NCBI GenBank assembly: GCA_965371225.1
Contig: CBDUXP010000010.1
Coordinates: 27,196-91,195, forward strand
Length of the DNA: 64,000 nucleotides
DNA from: CBDUXP01 sp965371225 [NCBI: uncultured bacterium]
Lineage (GTDB): Bacteria > Abyssobacteria > SURF-5 > CBDUXP01
Direction: 5' to 3'
Position numbers and translations under genes: made by a program. The notes below the pieces were generated by a model, which saw only the letters and a list, made by a program, of their open reading frames with translations, searched no databases and was not told the origin of the DNA. Positions 1 through 8,607 of the stretch are shown piece by piece; within the stretch, counting starts at the first letter, position 1, and each line of letters begins with the position of its first letter.

Positions 1-1
1 G

Positions 2-1288
2 CTGGCGGACATTCGCACGGGCAATCAGGGCATCGAAAAATCCTTGGAGTTTTCCGTGCTGCGGCCGGACGAACGGGAGGTGCCGGTGCATCTGCACTGC
101 CGCACCGTCCTGCACCAAGGGGACCTGGTGTGGATCGGCACCCTGCGCGACATGACGAACCAGAAAGCCCTGCAGCGCCAGCTCATGCAGACCGAGAAAC
201 TGGCGTCGATGGGCACGCTCATCGCCGGCACCACCCATGAGCTGAATAACAAGCTCGCGCCCATCCTGGGGTATGCGCAACTGATTCAGCAGATGGAAGC
301 CCCAGCGGACCTTCTGTCCCGCATCGCCGTCATCCAGGAGTCGGCGGAAGGGGCGAAGAAGATCATCGACGCGCTGTTGGGGTTCAGCCGGGACTCTGAG
401 GTGAAACCGGAGCCGGTGCGGATTGCCGAATCGGTGGGCGCGGTGCTGGGCATTTCGGAAGCGGCGCTGCGGCGCGCCGGGATCGAGGTGGTCCGGCACG
501 ACGATCTGGATGCGCCGGTGATTTTTGTGGCGCGGCAGCAGATCGAGCAAGTGATGCTGAACATGATCAACAACGGCATGCACGCCATGCGGGACAGCGC
601 GACCCGCACCCTGGAAGTGTGGACGGCGAAGGACAAGGACGGTATCGTCGTCGGGTTCCGCGATACGGGCTGCGGCATCTCGCCCGACCATCTGACCCGG
701 ATTTTCGATCCGTTCTTCACCACGAAACCCGTGAATGAGGGCACTGGGCTTGGGCTCAGTCTGTCCTACGGCCTCGTCCGGGCCCACGGCGGCGACATCT
801 ATGTCGAGAGCAAGCCGGGGAGGGGCACCACCTTCCGGATTCAGCTTCCGGTGGGGTCGCCGGACACCCCGAGCCAGACCATGGAGATGTCATCGGCCGA
901 GGCGCAGCCCTGGCCGGGCAAGCCGAGCCTGCTGATCGTCGACGATGAGGCCCCGATGCGGGACCTGCTGGAGGATGTGTTCGCGGACATCTGCGGGACC
1001 ACCACGGCGGAAAATGGGCGGGCAGCCCTCGACGCGCTCGCCCGCGGCCACTTCGACTTGCTCTTGGTGGACGTGCGCATGCCGGCGCTGGACGGGATGG
1101 GGTTCTATTCGAAGTTGCGCCTGGAGCACCCCCAGCTGGCCGACCATGTTATTTTTATGACGGGCGATACCTATGATCCCGATACCCGCCGGTTCCTGGA
1201 CGAGAGCGGCCGGCCCTTTCTCAGTAAGCCATTCAACATTGACGAGGTCGTGGCTACCGTCCGGCGGGAGTTGTCGCCCGCTCCGTAG
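2..1288 (+). CDS. Hybrid sensor histidine kinase with C-terminal receiver domain (5' partial)
   Basis: The reading frame is open from base 2, so the gene begins upstream; the TTG at base 44 is internal. The visible part starts at the end of a PAS-like sensor domain. A HisKA domain follows with the phospho-acceptor in HELNN (around base 236). The HATPase domain has its N box (NMINNGMHAM), G1 (DTGCGIS), F box (FDPFFTTKP) and G2 (EGTGLGLSL). The last 120 residues are a receiver domain with its phosphorylatable Asp in LLVDVRMPALDG and conserved Lys in FLSKPF. By family this is a hybrid phosphorelay kinase; its signal and its partner regulator are not visible. It lies 17 bases before the mannosidase gene on the same strand and may share a transcript. 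Confidence 0.93.
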   Translation: MADIRTGNQGIEKSLEFSVLRPDEREVPVHLHCRTVLHQGDLVWIGTLRDMTNQKALQRQLMQTEKLASMGTLIAGTTHELNNKLAPILGYAQLIQQMEAPADLLSRIAVIQESAEGAKKIIDALLGFSRDSEVKPEPVRIAESVGAVLGISEAALRRAGIEVVRHDDLDAPVIFVARQQIEQVMLNMINNGMHAMRDSATRTLEVWTAKDKDGIVVGFRDTGCGISPDHLTRIFDPFFTTKPVNEGTGLGLSLSYGLVRAHGGDIYVESKPGRGTTFRIQLPVGSPDTPSQTMEMSSAEAQPWPGKPSLLIVDDEAPMRDLLEDVFADICGTTTAENGRAALDALARGHFDLLLVDVRMPALDGMGFYSKLRLEHPQLADHVIFMTGDTYDPDTRRFLDESGRPFLSKPFNIDEVVATVRRELSPAP

Positions 1289-1305
1289 GTAGCGCGGGCC
1301 GCGCG

Positions 1306-4167
1306 ATGGCCTTCCCCTCGGCCACCCGCGATGCCGGCACCCACTTCGTCGTGGTGCCCCACACCCACTGGGACCGCGAGTGGTATCGCCCCTTCGAAGA
1401 TTTCCGCCGCCGGCTCGTGAGGTTGGTCGACCGTCTGCTCACCCTGCTGGATACCAACGCGGAGTTCCGGTGTTTCCACTTCGACGGGCAAACGATCACG
1501 CTTGATGACTACGTAGCGATTCGCCCGCACGAGGCGGAACGCCTGCGGGTTCACCTGCGGGCGGGCCGCATTCACATCGGCCCATGGCGGGTGCTGCCGG
1601 ACGAGTTTTTGGTGACCGGGGAGGCGTTGATCCGCAATCTGCAGCAGGGGCATGAGGATTGCGCCCGCTGGGGCGTGGACCCCATTCCCGTGGGCTACAC
1701 GCCGGACCAGTTCGGCCACGTCGGCGTGCTGCCGCAAATTCTGGCCGGGTTCGGTCTGCCCGCAGGCGTGGTGTGGCGCGGGGTTGGGCCGGACGTACAA
1801 GCCACCCAATTTCTCTGGGAATCGCCGGACGGCACGCGCCTCTTCACCATCTACCTGCCTGGGGGGTACGGCAACGGCACGATCCTGCCCGCCCGGGTGG
1901 AACCCCTCATCGACCGGCTGGAGGAAATCCGGCGGGAGCAGGCGGCGTTCTGCACCATTCCATCCTTGCTGGTCATGAACGGGTCCGATCACGTGGAACC
2001 GCAGGGCAACTTGCCGGCGCTGTTCGCGGAAGTTGCGAAGCGGCGCCCCGAGTGGACCTTCGAGATGGGCGATCTCGCCACGTTTGTGGAGCAGGCGCGG
2101 GCCGCGGCGGAGTCGCTCACGGTCCACCGGGGTGAATTCCGCCATCCGTGGCGCGCGAACCTGCTCCCCGGCGTGACCAGCGTGCGGACCTATCAGAAAC
2201 AGACCGACTTTCGCGTGTGCCGTCTCTTCGAGAAGTACGTGGAACCCATGAGCGCGTGGGCCGATCGGCTCGGCGATGGCCGCGGGGCGCAGGACTTCAT
2301 CGACTACGCCTGGCGCCTCATCATCGAGAATCACCCGCACGACAGCATCTGCGGCTGTAGCGTGGATGCCGTGCACGACGAGATGGACACGCGCTGGATG
2401 AAAGTCGAACAGGTGGGCACGACGCTGCAGCGCGAGGCCCTCCGCTTCCTCTCCGGTCAGTGCGACACGGCCGCGTTGGGTGAGAACACCGACCAAGCCC
2501 TGGTGACGTATACGGCGGCACGGCCGCGGCGGCAAGCGATCGATGTGGAGCTGTACCTCGACGATCCGAACACCCTGCGGAGCCTGCGCGACGCCGGGGG
2601 CGTGCGGCATGCGGTGCAGTTGACGCCGTACGAGCCGGAGTTATTTTTCGAAACGCAGATGCCCGTCGAAGCACTGCGCATTATGGTGGCCGGGATGGCG
2701 GGCCGAGACGTGCTCGGCTATTACATGAACAATCTGTTCGTGACGCGCGCGGATGGGCAGGTAACGGTGACGGTCATTTGCGGCCACCAGCCCTACGGCG
2801 ATCTCGATCTCGACGCCACGCGGCAAGAAGTCCTCCGCGCGCTGGCGGACGACAGCATCGGTCAGGTGCACGTGCTTGGAATTTCAGCCACCCGGACACG
2901 ACTCCAGGCGGTGTTGCCCGTCGCCGGGCAGACCGGCGTGGATGCGTTCGCGTTTTCCGCCGAGCCCGCAGAGGCAAGCCCGCGCGTCCTGCGCGTGGAC
3001 GGAAACCAGTTGGAGACGGCGGACTTCCTCGTTGACGTACTTGAGGACGGGAGTGTACGCCTCCACGACAAACGGACAGGCCGTACGTGGGACCGGGCGC
3101 TGACCCTGGTGGACGACGGAGACCGGGGGGATACCTACAATTTCGATCCCGTTGCCGGCGGCGCCGTCGTCCGGGCGCCGGTCGAGCCACCTCGGGTCAC
3201 CATCGTGGCCGGCGGACCTGTGGCCGGCACGCTGGCCGTCGAAATGCAATACCGCGTACCGGCGGAGCTCGGCACCGACCGGGCGGCCCGTGTGCCCGAC
3301 TGCGTGGACCTGCCCGTACGCGTTGAGGTGACGTGTTACCGCGACCTGCCGCGCGTCGATTTCCGGGTCACGATAGACAATCGCGCGCGGGATCACCGCG
3401 TGCGTGCGGAGATCACTTTGCCCTTCGCGCCGGTCGAGAGCATCGCGGAGGGTCCGTTTGGCGTGGTGCGCCGTCCCGCCGCGTTGCCGGACACGCCGGA
3501 CACGGTAGAACGGTTCTACGGGACGGCGCCTACCAAGGGGTTCGTCTGCGTGGAGGATGCGGCCGGCGGCATGGGGCTGGTGACGCGCGGCATTCAGGAG
3601 TACGAGGTAACCGCCGATGCCGATACCGGGACCCTGGCGCTGACGCTGCTCCGCTGTGTGGGTTGGCTTTCCCGCGACGACCTGGAGATGCGCAACCATA
3701 ATTCCGCCGGACCCAAGCTGGAAACGCCGGGGGCGCAGTCGCCCGGTGTGCACACCTTCGAATTCGCGCTGCTGCCCTACGCGGGGGACTACGCCGGGAC
3801 CGGCATCCCCGCGGCGGCGCACGCGTATGCCTACCCGCCCATCGGCACCCGCAGCAGCCGGCATACTGGGACCATTCCGCCGGGAACGTGTTGCGTGCGC
3901 GCCTCCGATCCGCAGGTGGTCGTGAGTGCGCTGGGCCTGACGCGGGATCGCCAGGACCTGCTGCTGCGCGTCTACAACGAAGGCGAGGGGGCGGTCGACA
4001 CCGCGATCGCGCTGGAGGATGGCGTGGCCGAGGTGGTCGCGGTGGATCTCCGCGAGCGGGCGGAAACCCGGGCGGGTGAGACCGTGAAGGGGCCGTCACT
4101 TCAGGTGCGGATGACGCCCTCGCAGCTCCGTTCCTGGCGGGTGCGGCGCCCCCGCGCCTCCACATGA
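1306..4167 (+). CDS. Glycoside hydrolase family 38 alpha-mannosidase
   Basis: This 953-residue protein has the family 38 layout: an N-terminal catalytic domain and long C-terminal beta domains. HTHWDREW (residues 19-26) supplies the first zinc ligands. TPDQFGH (around residue 134) carries the nucleophilic Asp. NHPHDS (around residue 343) supplies the later zinc His. Family members remove alpha-linked mannose from glycans or hydrolyse mannosylglycerate; which applies here cannot be told from the sequence. No signal peptide is seen, so it is probably cytoplasmic. The last four bases overlap the rhomboid gene start (ATGA), so the two are translationally coupled. Confidence 0.9.
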   Translation: MAFPSATRDAGTHFVVVPHTHWDREWYRPFEDFRRRLVRLVDRLLTLLDTNAEFRCFHFDGQTITLDDYVAIRPHEAERLRVHLRAGRIHIGPWRVLPDEFLVTGEALIRNLQQGHEDCARWGVDPIPVGYTPDQFGHVGVLPQILAGFGLPAGVVWRGVGPDVQATQFLWESPDGTRLFTIYLPGGYGNGTILPARVEPLIDRLEEIRREQAAFCTIPSLLVMNGSDHVEPQGNLPALFAEVAKRRPEWTFEMGDLATFVEQARAAAESLTVHRGEFRHPWRANLLPGVTSVRTYQKQTDFRVCRLFEKYVEPMSAWADRLGDGRGAQDFIDYAWRLIIENHPHDSICGCSVDAVHDEMDTRWMKVEQVGTTLQREALRFLSGQCDTAALGENTDQALVTYTAARPRRQAIDVELYLDDPNTLRSLRDAGGVRHAVQLTPYEPELFFETQMPVEALRIMVAGMAGRDVLGYYMNNLFVTRADGQVTVTVICGHQPYGDLDLDATRQEVLRALADDSIGQVHVLGISATRTRLQAVLPVAGQTGVDAFAFSAEPAEASPRVLRVDGNQLETADFLVDVLEDGSVRLHDKRTGRTWDRALTLVDDGDRGDTYNFDPVAGGAVVRAPVEPPRVTIVAGGPVAGTLAVEMQYRVPAELGTDRAARVPDCVDLPVRVEVTCYRDLPRVDFRVTIDNRARDHRVRAEITLPFAPVESIAEGPFGVVRRPAALPDTPDTVERFYGTAPTKGFVCVEDAAGGMGLVTRGIQEYEVTADADTGTLALTLLRCVGWLSRDDLEMRNHNSAGPKLETPGAQSPGVHTFEFALLPYAGDYAGTGIPAAAHAYAYPPIGTRSSRHTGTIPPGTCCVRASDPQVVVSALGLTRDRQDLLLRVYNEGEGAVDTAIALEDGVAEVVAVDLRERAETRAGETVKGPSLQVRMTPSQLRSWRVRRPRAST

Positions 4168-4823
4168 TTCCGCTGTACGATCTCAATCCCACCCGTACCA
4201 CGCCGTTCTTCACCGTCCTGTTGATCGCGGCCAACGTGCTCGCGTTCGTGTACCAGGTGAGCTTGCCGCCGGCCGTGGCGGAACGGATGGTGTTTGCCAT
4301 GGGGGTCGTCCCCGCCTTTTGGACCGGCGAGGTCGCTGCGGAACCGGGGATCCTCTCCTTCGTGACCTGCATGTTCCTGCATGGGAGCCTGTTGCATCTT
4401 CTGGGAAACATGCTGTTTCTCTGGATTTTTGGCAACAACGTGGAAGATGCGCTGGGGCACGTGAAGTATTTGGGGTTCTACCTGCTCACCGGCATCTGCG
4501 CGAGCGTTACGCACGTGGTCTTCAACCCCAGCTCCATGCTGCCGGTTATTGGCGCGAGCGGGGCCATCTCCGGCGTGCTGGGCGCGTACATCCTCTACTA
4601 TCCGCGCGCGCGGGTGATCGGCATCGTCCCCCTCCTGCCGCCGTTCTTCATGCCGCGCTTCGAGGTGCCCGCCTTCTTCTTCCTCGGCTTCTACTTCGTC
4701 CTCCAGATTCTGAACGGGGTGCTGGCCAGCGCCAACGAAGCGGGCGGCGTGGCGTGGTGGGCGCACATCGGCGGGTTTGTGGTGGGGCTGTTCCTCGCCG
4801 CCATGATGTCGCGGCGCCGTTAG
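4164..4823 (+). CDS. Rhomboid-family intramembrane serine protease
   Basis: The 219-residue protein has about six hydrophobic segments. The catalytic Ser lies in GASGAISG (Ser132), and the partner His is in WWAHIGGF (about residue 201). This matches the GxSG / AH(x)xG signature of active rhomboids, which cut transmembrane substrates inside the cytoplasmic membrane. The HGSLLHLLGNMLFLWIFG segment is the conserved HxxxN region of the family. The start overlaps the mannosidase stop by four bases. The 3' end overlaps the convergent endonuclease gene by the four bases TTAG. Confidence 0.93.
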   Translation: MIPLYDLNPTRTTPFFTVLLIAANVLAFVYQVSLPPAVAERMVFAMGVVPAFWTGEVAAEPGILSFVTCMFLHGSLLHLLGNMLFLWIFGNNVEDALGHVKYLGFYLLTGICASVTHVVFNPSSMLPVIGASGAISGVLGAYILYYPRARVIGIVPLLPPFFMPRFEVPAFFFLGFYFVLQILNGVLASANEAGGVAWWAHIGGFVVGLFLAAMMSRRR

Positions 4824-5539
4824 TTCCGCTGCACCTTGTAATACGCGCAGTGGCGCCGGAGGGGGCACTCCGCGCAGGCCGGCTTGCGGGCATGGCAGAT
4901 GGTGCGGCCATGCTGGATGAGCAGCAGGTGCAGATCGTGCGCCGTGCCGGGCGGACAGCCGGCGGCCCAAAACTCGTGTGCGCGGGCCAGGGACAGGCGG
5001 TCGGGGATCAGGCCGAGCCGCTTGCTGATGCGCAGGATGTGCGTGTCGACCGGAAACACGTCGTGCCCGCAGCCGAAGACCAGGACGCAGGCGACGGTCT
5101 TCGGGCCAACCCCCGGGAAGCATGACAGCTCGGCAGCCGCTTCCGCCGGGGAGAGGTCCCGCAGGTAGCGCAGGTCAAACCCGGCCGGCTGCGCCTTGAA
5201 CGCCCGCAGCACGTTCTGAATCCGACCACTCTTGATGTTGTTCAATCCCCCGATCTTGATCGCCGCGGCCACCGCGGATTTGCGCGCTGCGATGACGTCG
5301 TCCCAGGTGGGGAAGCGTTGCTTCAGCGTCGCGAACGCCTGGTCGCGCAGCCGGTCGTTCGTGTTCTGGGACAGGATCGTGAGAATGAGTTCGTCCAGCG
5401 GATCGCGCAACCGCCTGCGCGGGGACGGCCCCACGTGCGCCCGCAGGGCTTTCAGGACCGCCGCGATGCGCCGCTTGGCGGTGGGGCGGTCGAGCAGGCC
5501 CAGGTCCCAGCCCGTCGCGCCTCTCCGCGCGGGCGCCAC
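4820..5539 (-). CDS. nth: Endonuclease III family DNA glycosylase
   Basis: This 239-residue protein is a base-excision-repair glycosylase/AP lyase. The helix-hairpin-helix motif FPGVGPKT contains the catalytic Lys (Lys147), and the catalytic Asp is Asp165 in FPVDTHILR. Four cysteines (215, 222, 225, 231) have the C-x6-C-x2-C-x5-C spacing that binds the [4Fe-4S] cluster. The GTG start overlaps the last base of the arginine decarboxylase stop (TAGTG), making it the last gene of a coupled operon with the two polyamine genes. That pairing is unusual and may reflect compaction only. It could equally be a subfamily paralogue rather than the principal Nth. Confidence 0.92.
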   Translation of the reverse strand: MAPARRGATGWDLGLLDRPTAKRRIAAVLKALRAHVGPSPRRRLRDPLDELILTILSQNTNDRLRDQAFATLKQRFPTWDDVIAARKSAVAAAIKIGGLNNIKSGRIQNVLRAFKAQPAGFDLRYLRDLSPAEAAAELSCFPGVGPKTVACVLVFGCGHDVFPVDTHILRISKRLGLIPDRLSLARAHEFWAAGCPPGTAHDLHLLLIQHGRTICHARKPACAECPLRRHCAYYKVQRN

Positions 5540-6087
5540 TAGAACAGGAACACGCAGGCAGCGACGACCGTATGCCAGTCCGTGCCCCGGACGACTGCGG
5601 ACTGGGTGATCTCGCGCGTGCGCACGATCTTGCCGCTAATGCGGAACACCTCGCGCTTTTCGTCCCAGGCCTGTTCGTCGTCGAATTCCACCCCAAGCGT
5701 AGTGGCGAGCATGGCCGCGGCCATGTCCTCCACGTACTCGCCGGCTTCTTCATCACTGCGGCCGTAGCCATGCCACTCACTCAGGTAGCCGTACATGCGC
5801 CGGTCCTGGGGTATGGCACAGCCGATGGACGCCGCGATCAGCCGGCGCGGTTCGTCGCTCGCGCAGCGGGCCATGACGCAGAACGTGATCCCCCCGTCCT
5901 CGAGCTGTTTGACCCCTTCCTTCCGGCTGATGATCTTGCACCGGGGCGGCAGGATGCTGGACACCGGCACCAGATTGCACACTTCGATATCCGCATCCCG
6001 CAGGGCGAACTCGAACGAGCGCAGTTCTTCCTTGTGGCGCCCCACGCCCTTGGTGAAGAAGCAGCGCGTGGGCACGAGTGATTTCAT
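5539..6087 (-). CDS. pdaD: Pyruvoyl-dependent arginine decarboxylase
   Basis: This 182-residue protein matches the PvlArgDC family. These enzymes self-cleave between two serines to create a pyruvoyl cofactor, then decarboxylate arginine to agmatine. The cleavage motif VPVSSILPP is present with the serine pair at residues 43-44, and the N-terminal LVPTRCFFTKGVG block is typical. The open frame extends far upstream inside the agmatinase gene. I chose ATG 6087 because it overlaps the agmatinase stop as ATGA; ATG 6093, two codons earlier, is also possible. Its position directly after agmatinase supports an arginine to agmatine to putrescine route. Confidence 0.92.
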   Translation of the reverse strand: MKSLVPTRCFFTKGVGRHKEELRSFEFALRDADIEVCNLVPVSSILPPRCKIISRKEGVKQLEDGGITFCVMARCASDEPRRLIAASIGCAIPQDRRMYGYLSEWHGYGRSDEEAGEYVEDMAAAMLATTLGVEFDDEQAWDEKREVFRISGKIVRTREITQSAVVRGTDWHTVVAACVFLF

Positions 6088-6989
6088 GGGCATGGCGCAC
6101 TGTTCTCTGGCGGGGGCCCGGTGGCGAGCCCCATGAGGTGATAGCTGAGTTTGGCGGCCAGGAAATTGGGCGCCGTCAACCCCGGCACCGGGGCCAGTTC
6201 CATGACGTCTCCGCCCACAATGCGCCGGCGCCGGGCCACGCAGTGTAGCAGGCGGAGCGTGGTCCACCAGTCCAGGCCACCGGGCTCCGGCGTGCCCACC
6301 GCCGGCATGATGCTCGGGTCCAGGCCGTCCAGATCGATGGTGACGTATACGTGATCCGTGAGGGCGTCAGCCACCCGGTGCATCCAGTCATCGGTCCCGC
6401 GGGCGATCTCGCGCGCCCAGATCGTGGTTACGCCTTGCGCAGCCAGCGCCGCCGGATCGGCCTCGGTGGCGCTGCGGATGCCCACCTGGACGAGGCGTGC
6501 GAGTTCCGCGCAGCGCCGACCGGCGCACGCGTGACTGTGCCGCTCGCCCTCGTACTCGTCCCGGAAATCGGCGTGCGCGTCAATTTGCAGCACCGAGAGG
6601 TCGGCGTACTGCGCCGCATGGGCCGCTACCGCTCCGGGTGACAGGGAGTGTTCCCCTCCCAGCATGAGCACCCACTTGTCCTGTGCGAGGTACGCGGCCA
6701 CCACCGCGCGGACGCGGTCGACCATCGTGGCGGCGTCATTGACGACTTCTACCGATGGCGAGGTGTAGATGCCCGCCTCCGCGGGGGTGCGACCGAGCAC
6801 ATCGTCGTACAACTCCACGTACTGCGACGCCTCAAGGATGGCCGCGGGACCGAACCGCGCGCCCACCCCATAGGACAGGGTCCGATCGTACGGGGCGGGC
6901 AACACCACGAAGCGGCTGCGCTCCAGCGCGCTTAGGTCCGGCTCCAGGCCGGCAAACGTGGAGGGGGGGCTGAGATATTCGTGAGTCAC
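6084..6989 (-). CDS. speB: Agmatinase / ureohydrolase family enzyme
   Basis: The protein (301 residues from the chosen GTG) carries the three ureohydrolase manganese-binding blocks: GGEHSLSPG, DAHADFRDEY, and the TIDLDGLDPS region ending in GTPEPGG. The family hydrolyses guanidino compounds to urea. Direct coupling to the arginine decarboxylase gene makes agmatine the likely substrate and putrescine the product. The frame is open back to a TTG at 7061; I prefer GTG 6989 because conserved sequence starts just after it, but no strong ribosome-binding site decides this. It is the first gene of the speB-pdaD-nth operon. Confidence 0.9.
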   Translation of the reverse strand: MTHEYLSPPSTFAGLEPDLSALERSRFVVLPAPYDRTLSYGVGARFGPAAILEASQYVELYDDVLGRTPAEAGIYTSPSVEVVNDAATMVDRVRAVVAAYLAQDKWVLMLGGEHSLSPGAVAAHAAQYADLSVLQIDAHADFRDEYEGERHSHACAGRRCAELARLVQVGIRSATEADPAALAAQGVTTIWAREIARGTDDWMHRVADALTDHVYVTIDLDGLDPSIMPAVGTPEPGGLDWWTTLRLLHCVARRRRIVGGDVMELAPVPGLTAPNFLAAKLSYHLMGLATGPPPENSAPCP

Positions 6990-7072
6990 CGACGGGAGGG
7001 CGGCGTGCAGCGCGTGGGGGGACGGGCAGCGGATGGTAGCAGACGCCCCGGGGCCGGTCAAACCGTCGTGCG

Positions 7073-7101
7073 TTGCACCGTCGCCGGCGTGCTCCTAGAA
7101 T
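7073..7101 (+). promoter_or_regulatory. Sigma-70 promoter for the LOG-family gene, leaderless geometry
   Basis: A -35 box TTGCAC (7073-7078) and a -10 box TAGAAT (7096-7101) are separated by exactly 17 bases. Only nine bases separate the -10 box from the ATG at 7111, so the transcript should start within about three bases of the start codon. No ribosome-binding site is present. The boxes are seen; the leaderless transcript is inferred. Confidence 0.65.
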
Positions 7102-7110
7102 CCCCGCAGC

Positions 7111-7653
7111 ATGCCCTCTCCCCGAATCGCCGTGTTCGGCAGCTCCCAGGTTGCGCCGGGTGACCCCGCGTGGCAAGAAGCGGTCGCCGTCGGTCGCGGC
7201 CTTGCGGAGGCCGACTGTGTCCTGGTGACCGGTGGTTATGGCGGCGTCATGGAGGCCGCCAGCCTGGGTTCGCGCGAAGCCGGCGGCCACACCATCGGCC
7301 TGACCCTGGGGCTGCTTGGTAGCCGGCAAGCCAATGCCGCTGTGGTCGAGGAGATTCACGCGGCCGACCTGTTCGACCGGTTGCGGAACTTCGTCGACCA
7401 CGCGGACGGGTTCATCGCGCTCCCAGGCGGAGTGGGCACGCTCTTGGAGATCGCGCTGCTCTGGAACCTGAAAGTGCTGAACGCGCACGACGGCCCCCCG
7501 GTGTGGCTGGTGGGATCGGCGTGGGCGACGTTCCACGACCTCTGCCGGCGGGACCTGGTTATTCGCGAGCAGGATTTTGCTCACGTGGCCCTCTTGCCCG
7601 ACGGCGCGTCGGCGGTGGCCGCGGTCCGGGCACACTTCAACTGCCCGTCATAA
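7111..7653 (+). CDS. LOG-family protein (TIGR00725-like, lysine-decarboxylase-like fold)
   Basis: This 180-residue protein has a Rossmann-like fold. The N-terminal strand IAVFGSSQV and the glycine-rich VTGGYGGVMEAA precede the family motif PGGVGTLLE (residues 105-113). LOG proteins hydrolyse nucleoside 5'-monophosphates such as cytokinin ribotides. The short TIGR00725 branch is mostly uncharacterised, and older 'lysine decarboxylase' labels are misleading. It is transcribed away from the polyamine genes from a promoter that abuts its ATG, and stands as a single-gene unit. Confidence 0.85.
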   Translation: MPSPRIAVFGSSQVAPGDPAWQEAVAVGRGLAEADCVLVTGGYGGVMEAASLGSREAGGHTIGLTLGLLGSRQANAAVVEEIHAADLFDRLRNFVDHADGFIALPGGVGTLLEIALLWNLKVLNAHDGPPVWLVGSAWATFHDLCRRDLVIREQDFAHVALLPDGASAVAAVRAHFNCPS

Positions 7654-7678
7654 CCCATTGCTGTAAAGTGACTTGCCG

Positions 7679-7724
7679 CCGAACGTTCGGGGACGCCATG
7701 ATATACTCGCGGCGCGTCGCGCCG
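7679..7724 (+). promoter_or_regulatory. Promoter, perfect palindrome and leader hairpin before the MoxR-vWA-ABC operon
   Basis: A perfect 12-base palindrome CCGAACGTTCGG (7679-7690) sits where the -35 box should be, 11 bases before a good -10 box TATACT (7702-7707). No recognisable -35 hexamer is present, so the palindrome could bind an activator or a repressor. Between the likely start of transcription and the ATG at 7726, CGGCGC (7710-7715) can pair with GCGCCG (7719-7724). This leaves no ribosome-binding site. Confidence 0.5.
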
Positions 7725-7725
7725 T

Positions 7726-8607
7726 ATGGCCCTTCTGGATCCTGCACTCCTCCGCCACCTCGCCCGCCTGGAGGTTCTCACGCGACGCGTGGACCGCGGC
7801 GCGCTGGCGGGTGACCGCCTGAGCAGCGCGCTCGGGCGCAGCCTGGATTTCGCCCAGCACCGGGAGTACCTCCCCGGTGACGACCTGCGGCTGATCGACT
7901 GGAACGTGTACGCGCGGCAGGAGCGCTACGTGCTCAAGCAGTTCGAGGCGGAGGTCGACCTCCAGCTCTATCTACTGGTGGACCAGAGCGCCTCGATGGA
8001 CTTCGGCACACCCACCAAGGCGCACCGCGCGCGCCAGATTGCCGCTGCCATTGGCTACGTGGCCCTCTCCGGGCTGGATCGCGTGCATGTGTACGGGCTG
8101 GCGGAGGGCGTGGTGGACGCGGTGCGGGGCCTCCGGGGCCGCAACCAAGTGGCGACGCTCACCACCTTCCTCGAACACCTCCCGGTGGGTGGCGGAACAG
8201 ACTTGTTCGGAGCGGTCCGCGCGTTCGCGGCTGGTGACCCGCTGCCCGGCATGGTGATCCTGCACAGCGACTGTTGGGATTTGCGGCGGTTTCAGGATGC
8301 CGTGCGGCTCCTCCGATTCCATAAGCACGACGTCGTGGTGCTCCAGATTGTTTCCCCTGAGGAGCTTGCGCCGGAGCTGTACGGCGACGTGGAGCTGATC
8401 GACAGCGAATCGGGCGAGCAGGTGGAACTGACGGCGACGCCCGGCGCGCTCGCCCGCTACGAGGCGGCGGTCCGGCGCATGACCCGCACCCTGCGCCGGT
8501 TCGTGACCCGGCAGGGCGGCCGCTTCTTCCAGGTCACCACCGCGACGCCGGTCGAAGAGGTGGTCCGCGACGTGTTGCTCCGCAGCGGGCTGTTGGGGCC
8601 AGGGTAA
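7726..8607 (+). CDS. DUF58 domain protein, first gene of the MoxR-associated operon
   Basis: This 293-residue protein shows the DUF58 core YLPGDDLRLIDWNVYAR followed by a von Willebrand A-like domain with the metal-site motif DQSASM. DUF58 proteins are the usual partners of MoxR ATPases and appear with them across bacteria; their biochemical role is not settled. No membrane segment is seen, so it is probably cytoplasmic. The gene ends in TAATG, overlapping the next start by one base. It opens a run of eight same-strand genes ending with MoxR at 19818. Confidence 0.9.
   Translation: MALLDPALLRHLARLEVLTRRVDRGALAGDRLSSALGRSLDFAQHREYLPGDDLRLIDWNVYARQERYVLKQFEAEVDLQLYLLVDQSASMDFGTPTKAHRARQIAAAIGYVALSGLDRVHVYGLAEGVVDAVRGLRGRNQVATLTTFLEHLPVGGGTDLFGAVRAFAAGDPLPGMVILHSDCWDLRRFQDAVRLLRFHKHDVVVLQIVSPEELAPELYGDVELIDSESGEQVELTATPGALARYEAAVRRMTRTLRRFVTRQGGRFFQVTTATPVEEVVRDVLLRSGLLGPG

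Noticed and set aside
7111-7653. Calling the LOG-family gene a lysine decarboxylase linked to the polyamine genes
   Set aside because: The PGGxGTxxE fold is that of LOG nucleotide hydrolases, with no pyridoxal-phosphate site; the link to the neighbouring operon is only divergence.
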